Shown here: piece after piece, positions 1-13,500 of the stretch
Layout of the letters: every line of letters starts with the position of its first letter
Position numbering within the stretch: position 1 is the stretch's first letter
Source of the DNA: Tomocerus qinae
Taxonomy: Eukaryota; Arthropoda; Collembola; Entomobryomorpha; Tomoceridae
DNA: 64,000 nt
Direction of reading: 5' to 3'
NCBI GenBank assembly: GCA_020055645.1
Contig: CM034547.1
Location: 63,647,884 to 63,711,883, forward strand
Translations under genes and position numbers: made by a program
The notes under the pieces: model-generated
Database searches by the model: none
What the model was told of the DNA's origin: nothing
The model's input: only the letters and a program-made list of their open reading frames with translations

Positions 1-3000
1 TACTTACATTTACGTTGTCGTTACATTATATATACAGTTTGTGTGTCTCTCTCTATGTTTGCAAAGACAGAGTCAATTTCTGAAATGGTGAGAACGAGAA
101 GAAAATCCGAATATCCGACTTGTGTCCATTTCTCAAAGGATCCCCAATATCTTGTGCGCAAGAATCAATGGACATTTGAAGTTTATGGACACGAACCTTA
201 AATTGTTAAATATGTCCCTCTTTCTGGCATCCTTCAGAAGTTTGCAATGCACCCACGCACTTAGACGCCTGCGCACAACTTTTTAACAAGTTGAGCTAAT
301 TAATTGGACTTTGAATTCATTCACAGCTGTAAGATTTCATTTTTACAACATTATCAAGAAAATCCCTGGTGATCACAGTTTGGTTTTCTTGGAAATTTGA
401 ATCTATCCAAGCGCTTAAGATGTTGGTAGAATTCTTTGTAATGTTATAGTCTCGTTCCCAGCTTTACTGGGTAATGTTCTAGGCTGCATAGTAGTACATT
501 TACGGGATTGAATAGATAAAAGGGAGATAGGAAACTACAGAGAGTGTCTATCGTGCATATGACATCTTTTTTACCATTGCAATGTCGAAAGTGGAGTTTC
601 TCGGTATTAGAGAAGGAATCCTAGAATGAAGTTAGGTCCTTGTAATAGAGTTGAGCTGTAAAGAAGTATAAGAAAGTGCTTTGGTGAAGGAATGTATAGA
701 AATGGTATCGAGGCTGTGTATTTGTAGGTTATCAGTAATGGTGTGTGGAGTTAGATGGTGGAAGTTGAAGAAAACAAGAGGGTATTAGTGTATAGTATTG
801 GGTTGTGTGTTTATGACATTGACGTGGTGGAGAGATAGACAGGACAGTCGTGTATTGGAAGTTAGAGAAAGTAGAGCAAGACAAGATTTCACTAACGATT
901 GAATTGAAGTAGGAAGAGATATCCCTTACTGTGGGTGTACTTGAATTCAATAGTTATTCAGTACTAAAGACAATAGTATGAGATCACATGTTCTTTGACA
1001 TGGTTTGGCGTGACTGCCAGTGTCAATGTTTCGAAAAAGGAATATGATCCGAATTGTAAATTACGGAAGGGAGTAAAAGAAAGAAATTGAATGAGAAGCC
1101 GTACTGGCTGTGTACATTGAAAATACTACAAAGGTGTTTGTTCTCTGTTATCACAAGACGTTCAAAGTTTCTTTTGTAAAATTTTCTTTGGGCAAAACCC
1201 TCTGCGTTGCACAAAGTTAGAGGGAACATGTGAGTTTAAGATATACAGTAATGCAAGTACTGGCAGTCCAGTCGTGTAGAGACAGTATATCTGCACTACG
1301 CGAGACTTTTAGAGTCGTTTGGTTTATATATAGTTGTATTCAGTGTAGATAAATCGAAATAAGGAAGAACATGATGTTGATGATGATGCTTTCTACTATG
1401 CTTTCACTGTAGATTTACACCTTTGGCAGTGCACGGTGTGCCAGCATTGTGCTGTTTGTGGCATCTCAGGAAAAATACCACAGGGAATCTCCTTTTACAA
1501 ATAAACACGAAAACCAATTTCCACTTCGTTGGTTGTTCTTCGCCACTATACGATGGCGGGCATCTTTTTCCCAAAAAGGTCTGTTGTAAGAATCTCGCAC
1601 CTAAAGTTCCAGTAACTGTACATGTAATACATAGTCAATAGCACAAATGCATCTTTATAAGCTTTGCCAACTCAACTGCCTCCCGTTCTCTCTCAAGTTT
1701 AGATAGATGGGCTCCTTACTTTGCTACTCTCCTCTTCTTCAATTCTCTGTCGGCTCAGCAAACACAGAACCACAACAGCACACTACACACTCCATATTAG
1801 CCACACATATTATAAGCATATATTTACTCATAATATGTATATGGTATGTAGTAATGGTCTTTATAATGCTAAGGTAGGCACTGATAAAAATCCTAAGCAC
1901 ATACACATAAACCTTATAGCCAATATTGCAGTATTGTTGGGCAGGTACTACTTATCCTCCTCATCGTCCTCTTCTCACTCTTTTGGCATGGCTGGGGAAT
2001 TCTATTGTGTTGGTTTTTTGTGTGTGTAGTATGAGCAGTATCTACTACTACGTGTGAAGCGTGGTTAGCTATATTGTTTTTTTTTGTTTTATTTTAAGCC
2101 AAATAAAGGTTGGTAGGAATCTTGTGTGATGTTGTTGGGTTAAGGGAACCTGTTTGTAGTATTTGTAATACACGGTAACGTATGTAGTAAGGAAACCACT
2201 GCTGCCGAAAATTTTAACCACTATAAGAGTGTTGTTGGAGTCAGGTTGGTTGGCTCGCCTTTGGGACTTGAACTCTGTGCACTTCACTCTATTATGCACT
2301 TGACTGGTTGAAAGGACTATAGGCTCCAGCTGTCTCGTCTCTGTCTCTTTTCCTATCTACCATTCTTTTGGGTGTGTCCGTAGTGTAATTTGCCACTCCG
2401 CATGTTGAAATACACTCTCCGTCTGTGATTTGTGACTCTTTTCGGAAAAATAGTCTCCATCCCGCTAAACATACATGCAGCATGCTCTTGTATATTGGGA
2501 ATATGTAATAGGGATATATGCATACAGAGTATGCATAGTGTACGTGAGAGGAGAGTAAGTACCAAGAGCAAGGATACACTTTGTATACCTATAATCTTCC
2601 CACTTGGCTTTCTCCTCCATTTCCATTGTGTCTATTGGATTCGTACAGATAATAAAAGAAATTTAGTATCTTCCGACAGTATATGGCAGTTGTAAACTAA
2701 AACGGAAATTACTATGCTCCCTGCATAGGTACATGTACATGCGATGATAAAATGCCCTAAAAATCTCTTTCAATGCAGACTACATAAATTTCGGGCCTAA
2801 TTTACTTTTTCCATAGTGTATATTTATCTCTTGCCTTGTTTTTCTGGAGAAACTATAGCATTCTTTTTTACAAGCAATCTGTAGGCCTTTCTTTTAGCAT
2901 TCCATTTTCCAGAGCTACAAAATGAAAAGAACATTTTGTTTGTGCGATTTCATTCCGGAGTGTTGGACCTGACGCCTATGCTATAATTTAGATGGAATTT

Positions 3001-3160
3001 CGTCAGAAGTGTGATGAGGCTCTGGTGCTACTCAGAGAATCTACATTATTAATAGTATTACGAGCCTAGATGGGTGTAATAAATTAGTTTAAGATGAATA
3101 CAAGAGACTCAAACTTCGTCAAAGCAATTTATGTCTAAAGACTGTAATTTGATGCAATAA
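1..3160. other. No supported gene
   Basis: AT-rich DNA with only short reading frames, all of a length expected by chance and none with a recognisable domain. There are small runs such as GATGAT repeats near 1375-1390 and a T-run near 2075. I see no RNA gene or mobile-element ends. It is probably intron or intergenic sequence. Confidence 0.5.
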
Positions 3161-3328
3161 CACGAGCAGAGCGACAAAGATCAACTTATTGTTTCACTCT
3201 TTAGACCTCCAACCTCAGATTTCATTCCAGAGAGAATAACTCACAGAACAAGACACCACACCATAGCGGAGAATTCCACCGACTACGCTACATTCAAGCA
3301 CCATTTACATTCATACTTCTCAGAATAG
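3161..3328 (+). pseudogene. Possible 3' end of a degraded retroelement reading frame
   Basis: A 55-codon open stretch runs from just after a TAA to a TAG at 3326. It has no ATG. The last residues read ATFKHHLHSYFSE and stop. A short FK-x-x-L-x-x-Y/F segment just before the stop is a common ending of non-LTR reverse transcriptase proteins, where it closes the C-terminal region. The tryptophan-leucine-proline motif that usually precedes it is missing, and nothing upstream is recognisable as reverse transcriptase. It may be chance; a relic of a LINE-type protein is the main alternative. Confidence 0.15.
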
Positions 3329-4182
3329 CTTCCCACCATAGGGTCTTAGCAAATCCGACTATTAATAACTACATTGCATACAATTCCAACTTTCCCTGAT
3401 TTTATATAACGACTTCCCTCCATACTCCTCCATCTACTATGTACATTATATATACATAATACGGAAGTTCTGCCTTCTATATATCTCTATACGCACTGAT
3501 TAATAGCATGTGGGTGTAGCTGCGAGGAAGCACTTCTATTGTAGAAAGCAAAAAATATGTGAGAATAGGTGAACGGCTTTACTTCTACTTTAGCATAACT
3601 ACTTTCCTTGTAGCTTAGCTTAGCTACCTACTAAGCGTGTTTGCTCACTAATAATATTACAACATATAGCTCCTGGAAAATAATCTTCTCTAAAATACCT
3701 TTGCTCTCTTATTGGATGAATTTGTCCTATTCAATGTATAAATATGTTGTAGGAACACTGTAGAATTACTAAATGCTCACTCTCCATATTCATTTTTCTG
3801 AACATTAATAGATAAAAGGGGCATGAAATGCTATTTAAGCCAAGAAAATAAGTCATAAAACAGCCTACAGGTTGATCAATTTATCATTTAATCACCAAAA
3901 GTCTGCATATTTTGTTGATCTGATTACTTCTAATAATCATTTTAATTTCTTTGATCCGCCATTAATTTATTTATCAGGATCCGGAGTAATAATTCACTAT
4001 TATACATTCTGCTAAATATGTGTTTGTTGAAATAGAAAAACAGGCATCTGTAATAATTTATAAATATTGACAAAGCCTATAAATTATTAGAGAAAATTTT
4101 TGCGGTCTAATTTTCAGGTTTGGAATTAATTCAACTTAGAACATTATTATTTTTATCTGGCTTGAAAGGGAGAACTCCAAAA
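3329..4182. other. No supported gene
   Basis: AT-rich sequence with no open frame of note and no clear repeat structure. Confidence 0.5.
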
Positions 4183-4275
4183 TGTCAACACATTTTTGTC
4201 AACACCTTTATTATACATGGTTAGGTTAGGTAATATTAGAATGTAGGTTATAGTGTTGACAAAAAGGTGTTGACA
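4183..4275. repeat. Imperfect inverted repeat (23-bp arms, 47-bp spacer)
   Basis: The left arm (4183-4205) and right arm (4253-4275) are reverse complements with a single mismatch. Each arm is itself a doublet of TGTCAACAC separated by five bases, so the motif occurs four times in 93 bp: two on each strand. The spacer is AT-rich. No target duplication is visible beside the arms. It could be a very short MITE-like element, a cruciform or transcribed hairpin, or a clustered binding site (TGTCAA resembles the core bound by TALE-class homeodomain proteins). The structure is seen directly; the function is unknown. Confidence 0.75.
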
Positions 4276-7200
4276 ATTTCGGGGATGAATCGGCTGGGAA
4301 ATGTGGAATTGTATTTGAGATGGTTGGTATCGGCATATTGCCGGTAACAAATCGTATGGGGAGAGTAAGCGTTGGATGTTAGCGTGCAAGTTTTAAAGAA
4401 GTCTCCGGGACTGTGGTGGATGTGGATGGTTTTGTTTTGTGGGGCACGTAGTTGATGGTTGGTTGTAGAGTTGAAACGTTTATTTTGTGTAGGTTGTTTT
4501 TGCTTTTGCTTAGGGCTGGTTTATCCCTTGTATAGAATTTAAGTTTTGAAAATGTGAAATAGTTATGGTACGCACAAGACAGAGAAAAGTATAGAATTTC
4601 ACGATGTGGAGTCAAGTAGTTTGTTTGGAGGAAAGGAGATAGTTTTGGGGCTGCCATAACAGCTGTGTACTTTACAGTTCCTTGCTTGCCTTCTGTTGTA
4701 CTTGAGTTTCTCGGTTAATGTTTAAAGTTGGGATAGAATGATAAGATAGAGGAGTATAGAGAAAGAATGTAGAAGTAGATACAGAGAGTAGATGCAGAGT
4801 GTAAATATACGATTTGGCTAGAAATCAAAGTAAAACGGTGGAAAGAATATGTCTATACATAGTCAGTATTAGTTGTGGATGCACACTGCAAAATGTACAA
4901 TCGTCTCCTCCTCACTACTTATGTATGTGTCTGTATGTAATGTGCTTGGGTGATGTGAAATATTCTGGCAGCACACCCACTCTTTCTCTCTCAAAACTAT
5001 AGAATCTATGTAGATCCTCTTCTATTGTGTTATTTTCTGCTAGGCCACACTAATAGTAATGCTACTCTTGTTGTGCCTTATTTTCCTTCTATGCAAGTAG
5101 ACTTGTAGTATTCGTATCATATCGCACGTATTTGAGGTCGTAGGCCTACGCCACCACTCACTCCTCACTACACTTCTATTCTGGCTAGAATTCGCTCATG
5201 CTAGCTTTCACTCTAATCGATACATCACTACTTTGTATGTATCTATGTGTCCGCACATACATTTTACTTATACACTATACTATTTACTAGTTAAACTCAT
5301 ACATATAGTAATAGCATGTGTGTGTAGGCATGTATGTCCTATTAATTTGTATATAGACCTATATAGTAGGAGTAAAACCGTCACCGTAGCCAAAATGACT
5401 TTTAGTGAATTTCAGCAAAAAAATATTTGGCAAAGTTTGTCAGTGTGCGGGTACCTGCTCTGAAACTATCGTACAATGTTAGCAAATTACAATTACTACG
5501 AATAGGTTTCAAATGGTTTGTGGAAATGTTTGACTTATTTTAGATAAGTGGAGTGGACTTTCCCATTTCTACTCAGACGGAACACACTCTAACTCCCATA
5601 AGCCCATTTGTAATCAGCCCAGTAGTCACTTCTTCCGATTTACTATAAGTATTAGCTACCTAACACCAACTACAAATATGGACACACAGATAAATACATT
5701 TGTCCATGTGTGATATCGCAGAATGCATGTTTTCCTCTAACCAAATAAAACCAACTGTGTTACTATTTTATTTCCGACCATGCTGATGAGTAACTGCTCC
5801 CTGTATTTTGCTAATATTTCAGTTTACATATACACAATCTGCTAATGTGTCCTAGCATTTAAGGATACTCGTATATATGCTATAAATCATCCAGAGAAAG
5901 TAAATTTCCTACCAATGCATGTGTATTGTAGTTCTGTGGAAAAGTCGCGACACCCGTCAGGTCAAATTGGAGGCAGAACCAAACTGACTTATTGGAATGG
6001 AGGCAGTGAAATGTCTATGAGGTCTAATGGATGGCCTTTCTAATGTGCAATACTCGGGTAATTTATTTCCTCAGACCAGTTTTCCAATGTTGACATTTTC
6101 TTTATTAGTATTTTCTGTGGGGGTTATTTGTTTTGAAGAAATTAAAAATGTGGACAACTTATTCAGTTGTCTACCATTTCTTATTTACTTAGTCAAATGT
6201 ACATTGTGGCACCGTGGGGATTATTTAAGTGTCTCTACATTTTGAAAATGGAATTTTTTACTCCTTGTAGTAATATATTTTGGATGTGTTGTGGTGTTTA
6301 AGCTGACTTTTGTATTTCTCCATTAGTACTTTATTCATCTAGCTGTGGGATAGTGAAAAAATAGCAGAAAACTACTAGGAATGGAGAGTAGTGTAGTTGC
6401 TGATGCGGAAACGAGGCTCGCAGACGCCCTGCAGAGATAGTTACAGTTTCGGCTCATGTAATACACGATATTAATGTCTTCTTGTAATCAGAATCAGTAA
6501 ATAATTCATTTATGTAGCGTTGCAGGAAGCAGCAATCCATTTGCCGCAACGTCAAAGTAAAATAATGCATTTTTATAGTGGAGAAAGTGCATTGTCTGGA
6601 TATTATCAAGGCCGGCTCTCTATTATGTATCGCATTATATAGGAAAAGGAAGCTATATATTGTGTATGCCAGGCTACTCATCCGGTGTATGCCATAGTTT
6701 TTTCATAAACTGCATAAATGGTATTTCTTTGTATAGTGGATGTGGCTACGCTGCGGATAATAATTCATAAATGAAGAGTGAAAGCAAAAGGTCATTTGAA
6801 TTTAGCCAACAATAAAAATGTCTCTAGCCCTACAAATCTTCATTAATGAACAATTATCTTACAATTTGCCAAAACATTTTAGGAAATGGTGTTTTTCTCG
6901 TTTACTCCCAACATACATAATGTGGTTACATTAAATTTAAAAAATAGCATTTTGCTCGTGTGCACGCATGCATATTTAGGACGAGAGAAAAGAATTGGAT
7001 TTGAGAGCGTGTAGTAGATTGTCTGTACAGAATGTTGAAATTGAAGGGAGATATGAAAAACACAAGGCCATTGCGTATGTAGTGTGCTCATGACAATGGA
7101 TGTCGGATGTACATCTCTGTAGGAGGATTGTGTAAGTAAAGTGAGAGAGTGCGAAGCGTAGCCGAGACAGAGCATAGTTATGTTATTGTAAAGAGCTAGA

Positions 7201-10200
7201 GTGTGTAAGTATGTACGTTGAAATAACATATTCAGATAAAGTAGGAGATTTCTTGAGATAACGAACATGCAGATAATACTGCTGCAACGAATAAGGCAAC
7301 GTCACACATATTGCATACTGCAGAGACAAGATTCTGTATTTACACTACAGTACATTGCCATATTGGAGTGAAAGTACACATTATGCTACGTGATGTAATA
7401 ATGTAATGTAAATTTTAATGCAGGGCCTTCACTTTCGCTTACTTTTATGACTCCGTCTGGGATACGGAGATTTAGATTAAATTAGGAAAGAGGGGGACGG
7501 CGCTGGATGACCTGCAGCTCGTGTGTTGTTGTCTGTTGTGTGAATTCCAATGGATTTTATTCTTTACCTCGAAAACACTAACTAACACGGTTAGTGCAAT
7601 TAAGGGGGAAATCATCTCTGAAATAGCATTAGCCAGTCAAAGTGGAGGCTGCGCGAGACTAATTTCCAAGTGACGATCTTTAGTATGTTAAAGTGTAACA
7701 TTTTAGAACCACTAATTAGTCATTAGTTAGTAGTAGCTCTATTTCCTCTGGAAAACAGATAAACTACGGGAAGTTAGCGGAAAGAAAAACAAAAAGTTTT
7801 GGAGTGAGACTGGAGAGATTAAAAATAGAGCACACTTGTCTATAACTCAGAAGCCATCCTATTTATTTCGGCTGTACACATAAATAGTAGCACTAAAGCA
7901 AAATAGTAATGAGTGAGCTTAACTTTCAGATGACATGGGATGCTCTGTCTTGTAGGCAAGCAAAGCTCATCACGATTTTTCAGTATTCTTTGACTGAAGA
8001 GTTGTGTGAGTTGCGTTGACTCCAGCCTCCGCTAGTGAAGTTGACTAAGTTGACTTGGATGTGTGTGGTGGTGTGTGATTTGGTGGAGTGGAGTCACAGA
8101 GTCGTAAGTCGTAGGAACTTAAAAAGTATACGCAGAGCATGAGATTTCCTTCGTTTATGTATGAGTACCTACGTAAATAGTGCGCTTTTATCTAATGCTC
8201 CTTTTAATGTAACGTGTGCATAAGTATTTATAGACTGGGAAGATACTCTACGCAACCTTCAGCGTTTTTTCAATAGGAAGAAGGGAAATAATACTAGACT
8301 AATGTAAGTATCAACAACAAGGATCCTGTATGTATTATCCGTCTACTTACTTACTACATGTATCCTCGTATGCATATGTGTGTGGTAAAAACAGTCTTTT
8401 TCTTCTTTACAACTTCTTGCTTCATTCTATTTTGCTTACGCCTTTCTTGTCCTTAGGTTTAAATGTGCATAAATGCATTCTGCACGGTTGTAACTTGTAA
8501 GTATACGTACTTATTGTTAGAGTCGACTCTGGAGCAGAGCACATTAGAAAAGCGAGGAGTTTGGATGCTTTTGCTTTTGTTGGCTGAAGTGATGGGATTG
8601 AGTCTGCCATATCTGTGTATTCAGAGAGGAAACATTACCGGAGAGGAATGGGATTCTTTTCATTTATTTATATTTATGTGCATGCATATGGTAGCAGCTG
8701 CTCTCAGACTATTTATAAGAGAATCACGGTAAGAGCACAAGACTACGCTCTCCACCTTCCTTCAGGATATATTATATCTACACGTACCACTATGCATGAC
8801 ATCGCATGGAGTCTTATAAAAAGGAGGAAAGGGGACATAAATAGCCTTTATGTGTTTCCTTTCCACAAAAATGAAAGTAATAATTGCCCATTGTATCTTA
8901 TAGTTTCCTTTTCGTCCGTGCATGTATGTTATTTACAATCTGTGTATATGTATCTGCATGTAGATGGATAGTTACGATACGAATGCTACATTCCATAAGA
9001 AAATGAAAACACCAGCTCCCAAATTCAGATGAGAAGGGAAAGCAATAATAATCCAAATACATTTATTATCATAAGCAATTTTTTAATCTTTGATATGTTG
9101 GAGAAATAATGATATTTGCATTAAATCTAACGATAATTGCCACATTAATATAAATCAGGCTTTTTTGTATGGTGAAACGCTCGGAGGGTATGTTGATAAA
9201 AATCATTAATTTTCCTCGACGAATAGTTTTTTGTACACCTATTTAAGACGGGATGGTTCTGTTGGACATTGTGCAGAGCCCTACTCTGTAGGAAGCAGTA
9301 GGATCATTATTTTTATCATAAGCTATTATAGACTCCTGTAGGTAACTCAATAAATCCTGAAAGAATATTACCATTAGAGAATTATAGTGCGTTGAACTGG
9401 AACTGGACGGATAGACATGTAACGAAATGTAATATTACTAGTACTAGACATGGAGTAATAATGTAATCGATTACTGCCTAGAAATATTTTGGGTCAACTA
9501 CTTTCAATCTAAATTACTAACAATAAGGACAGCCCGATTATACATTAGTAGAGATAGGTAAAGAAATCGATATAAGGCTACTCTACACACAGGAAATAAT
9601 TTGTACTCCCGAATTACTCTGTCATTTTGTTATAGCTAGTGAAGAGGAATTTTGGGAACAAATCGAGTTCATTTGTTTTTCTGGAGAGGTATAGAGTATT
9701 TCTATGTTTGCTTTGCCCAACCTACTTCCGTCAGCTTCAATTTTCGATTACATTTCTTCGCGAAAAATGTATGACTGGCTATTATTTTCTGACGAAATCA
9801 CATATTACACGATCATATTCTAGGAGTGAATAAATAAAAGTATGTATATTTTATAGCAATCTCCTCTCGTGAGTTTCGTGAGCATGAACATAATATTTAT
9901 TATAGTCTGTGCATATAATATGTGATAAGATTCGCCGTTTTATTGCTTTCTCAAAGTATGCACATTGTAAATTACCCCGTATTTATTTCGCAAGCATGGA
10001 TGGAGAGAGAAAGAGACGCAGAGTAAATACTCGGTAATAAAATACTGTCAAATAACTTACATATGCATATATAGGAGTTTTATGTGGATGGCACACATGC
10101 AGATGCATATCTCTAATGCCCACAACAGCTTATGCAATTACAGATAAAATAACTGCAGCGAAAAAAAGAAAGGCTGGAGGTTGTTTACACATCGACGAAT

Positions 10201-10544
10201 TCAGCACGGAATTTATATGTGCCACCGGTTACGAGTAAATAAAGGAGAGAAGTGCATCTTCGTAGCTAAAGGTAAAACGCTAAGAATCCCAACGGCCCAC
10301 TACCAAGTTAATAGCTAGCTTAGCATATACAAAAGTTGAAGGTTGTCTCTGATGTTGAGTGTTGAGTCTCCTGACTGACTTTGTTCAGCTCTGACGTGAG
10401 AACTGGACGCTTTTATATTTCCAGCCTGTATTTAACAGTCCTAGTCATGCATCTGCCATATGTGTTACATTTTGTAATGTAAAAATGCAGGATTTAACTG
10501 GGGCTGAATTTTACTCAAGGTTACTGTGACCAAGTGTACTGCTC
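4276..10544. other. No supported gene
   Basis: Intron-like or intergenic DNA. The longest open frame, on the minus strand at 6879-7268 (129 codons from an ATG), has no recognisable domain and a length expected by chance. No repeats with clear ends were seen. Confidence 0.5.
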
Positions 10545-10586
10545 TACATCCATACATATACATTATACATCCATACATATACATTA
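10545..10586. repeat. Two tandem copies of a 21-bp unit
   Basis: The unit TACATCCATACATATACATT plus A occurs twice back to back. It is a local tandem duplication in otherwise unique DNA, with no sign of function. Confidence 0.7.
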
Positions 10587-13500
10587 CTTGTAGTTGTACG
10601 TACCTTGTGTGCCAAACTACTCCCAGCAAATTTACAAGTGTATATTGCTTTGCATTCTATAAAGATAAGTTTTAGTTCTGTACAATATGTTCGTAGGTAT
10701 GGACGAATCGTATTCATAGAACAGGGCCGAGTACTTGTTCTCAGGCATTACATGCATACTAAAACTCAAGTGTTTCTGGGAAGCGAAATTTCATTTCTGT
10801 ACAAAGAAAAACTTCCTTTCTCCTGCTCCAGTTGGTGGCTTTTAAATAAAGTTTAGTGTACTGCAATTCAATCCTCCCTCCCATAATATATTACAGCGAT
10901 AGTTGAAAACGAAATGCAACTTTAAGAACAGTTGGGATTTACAGTTTGGTGATGAGAAAGTAAAATGAGACTAGCACAATTTAACCTTATACATTCTACT
11001 AGGGTATATCTATATAGGTACACACTTACTAACGATAAGTAGCTCCTCTGTAGATATTAATAGGTATATTAGAAATATTTCATGTCAAAAAGCTCCTCTC
11101 TAGTAATCCTTACTTAACTGTACATTTAGCCTCGAAAATTTAGCGTGATGCAAAGTTGGCACACAGCATACCTAAACACATCCTTACAGACCTCTGTATT
11201 TATGAACGTGTAATGCGGCTACATAAAAAACCTCCGTTTAACACTAAAGTACAGATAGGTGAAAGGCTCTAGAATTTTCCAACCTCCTGAAAACCTTAAA
11301 AGTATACCCATATTTAGGTATGTATTAGGCGTAGTTACATGTTGCGGCATTTTCACAGCCGTAAGCCCACAAACTTTCCTCCGACATCCTCTCTTCTGCC
11401 TTGCTAGCTATAATCCTACATTTTAATCGGGGTCAATTTTCAAATGCCTAGATGTCCGTCGTTAAATTAGAGGAGAATTGTACGGAGTTAGTAATCCCAG
11501 CTTTGGACTGTCTTTAGGTATCATTGAATGAATAACTCAAGGATAAAAAAGTCTTTGCTCTATTTTATCCGATTTAGTCGGTGAGTTTTGCAGTGGACGC
11601 TAGTTGTGTCTCTAGCAGTTAGTTAAGAAGTTGTATTTTGTATAAGTATTAGTGCAGACGCTATTTGGAAATATTGTCGTATCGTTAAGTCCGTTTAACT
11701 AGTTGTGTAGTAAGTTTGACTGGTTTGGCCTATCTAACCGCCTGTACCTTCAACCGTGGTAATCTTTACAAATCGCATTTATCGGGCGTAAGTGACAGCC
11801 CAGATAGCATATACATTTCACACGATAAATGAACGAGTGTTCCGTTTCATGCTTATATATTTCCTATTTTATTATAAGTTACCTTCGTTTGATTTCCTTC
11901 TATGTACACATTATTCACTGGGTCGGAATGAGTACACGTGAGTCATCTCTTCACGTCGAAAAGGGTAATAGGAGAAGGAAAAGAAGCATTAGAATCCCAC
12001 TGTGATATTCCTACGTGCTAAAATTGTATTGTTAAAGTCCCATATCAGATAAGGTATATCAAGCAATAAGTGAACTTAGAGTTTGTATAAATGTATAGAA
12101 TTTATTACTTAAAATGTCTCATTTTGTGTGAGCCAGGTGGAGGTGTGTTGTAACTACTATATGCTTTCACCCTACTAAATAGCGCATTCTGTGTCAATGC
12201 ATATACATTACGTAGGTATTTCAAGCTGCTATTGATTTAACATAGTTTTCTCCACACATTTCAATAATGTAGGAGCGCATAGGAATTTTATACTCACTGC
12301 CGCTGAGATTCTACTTGCTACTTATTTACAAACTGCACGAAGGTAAACAAGAATGGGGGAAAGGGTAGCATAAAATGTTAATACGTATTAGCATGTGGAT
12401 CCCTAAGTGTGTAGTATATTATGCATAAGTAATCTGGGAAGTAGTGTAGTTTTTATTTTGGTGGATTTTAAGGTTTAGGCATGGTAGTTAGGTGGTGCAT
12501 GGGTGAAAGTTTATGAGAATGGTGTAGTGAAAAGAAGTGAGTGTATATGAATGGAGAGACAGGCGGGAGGTGACTAAAAATAGCTCTTTACAATGCAGGA
12601 GCACAAAACCCAATGCTTCAATAATGATTCCCACAGCCATAATAATCGACACAATGGGAAAAGCAAGCTTTCACCTCTAACATCCATGTTCCCTTTCCCA
12701 CCACACCGTGAATACCCTTAGTAGGGACATTACTACTGCTAGTACGTATACAAACTGCAGTGGGTAGGCAGAGAGTTACAGCAATGCTATTGACTATGTG
12801 ATACTCTGTGATGCGATAGGGAAATGGTCTAAGCATAGCACTCCATTTCATTTCACTCCTTATCTTGCTTTGCTTGCACGAATTTCACATTCAAAGCAAT
12901 TTTACTAGAACATTCAACAGAGTCGGGGAGAGAATTCTATCCTCGTCGCTCTATTTCATTGTAGGGATACTGAGAATCAGTCTCTATGTACTTACTTTAG
13001 CTTTCTCCTGAAAGTATTCGTTATGTGCCGCTATGCACTTTGTTCTGTATTATCCTCCGTTGAACTTCTCTGTATGTATTTAGTTGAGTTGGCTCCGAGT
13101 AAGTTGAATTCGAGCACTTAGTCACTGTGAGGCTGTTGAGGATGGAGAAAGGGAGTGGGCTCCAATAATTCCCTGCAACATGCACTGCAGCAAGAGCACC
13201 CTTAGCACACAACAGTGTTTCCCAAATACCTCCATGTACAATGCATCAGAAAGGCAATGAAATATAAACACCTTATTTTCTTTATGGGAGCAATACACGT
13301 CATGCCATTCCGACCAACTTTCTTTTGAATACCTACTCTCCATCCCACCACTTTTCTTTTCTCCACTCCACACACATCAAATTTGTCAAAGTAGAAAATT
13401 TAATTATTCAAATTTTTTACAATCATTTCACACAGCTCGGCTTTCCCCATCATTTCCTGTAAGGACTTGCGACGTTTTCTCCGTAATCTTCGTGATCATT

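Noticed and set aside
6879-7268. A 129-codon minus-strand frame starting with ATG
   Set aside because: At this base composition a few frames of this length are expected by chance in 64 kb on six frames; no domain, splice site or composition change supports it.
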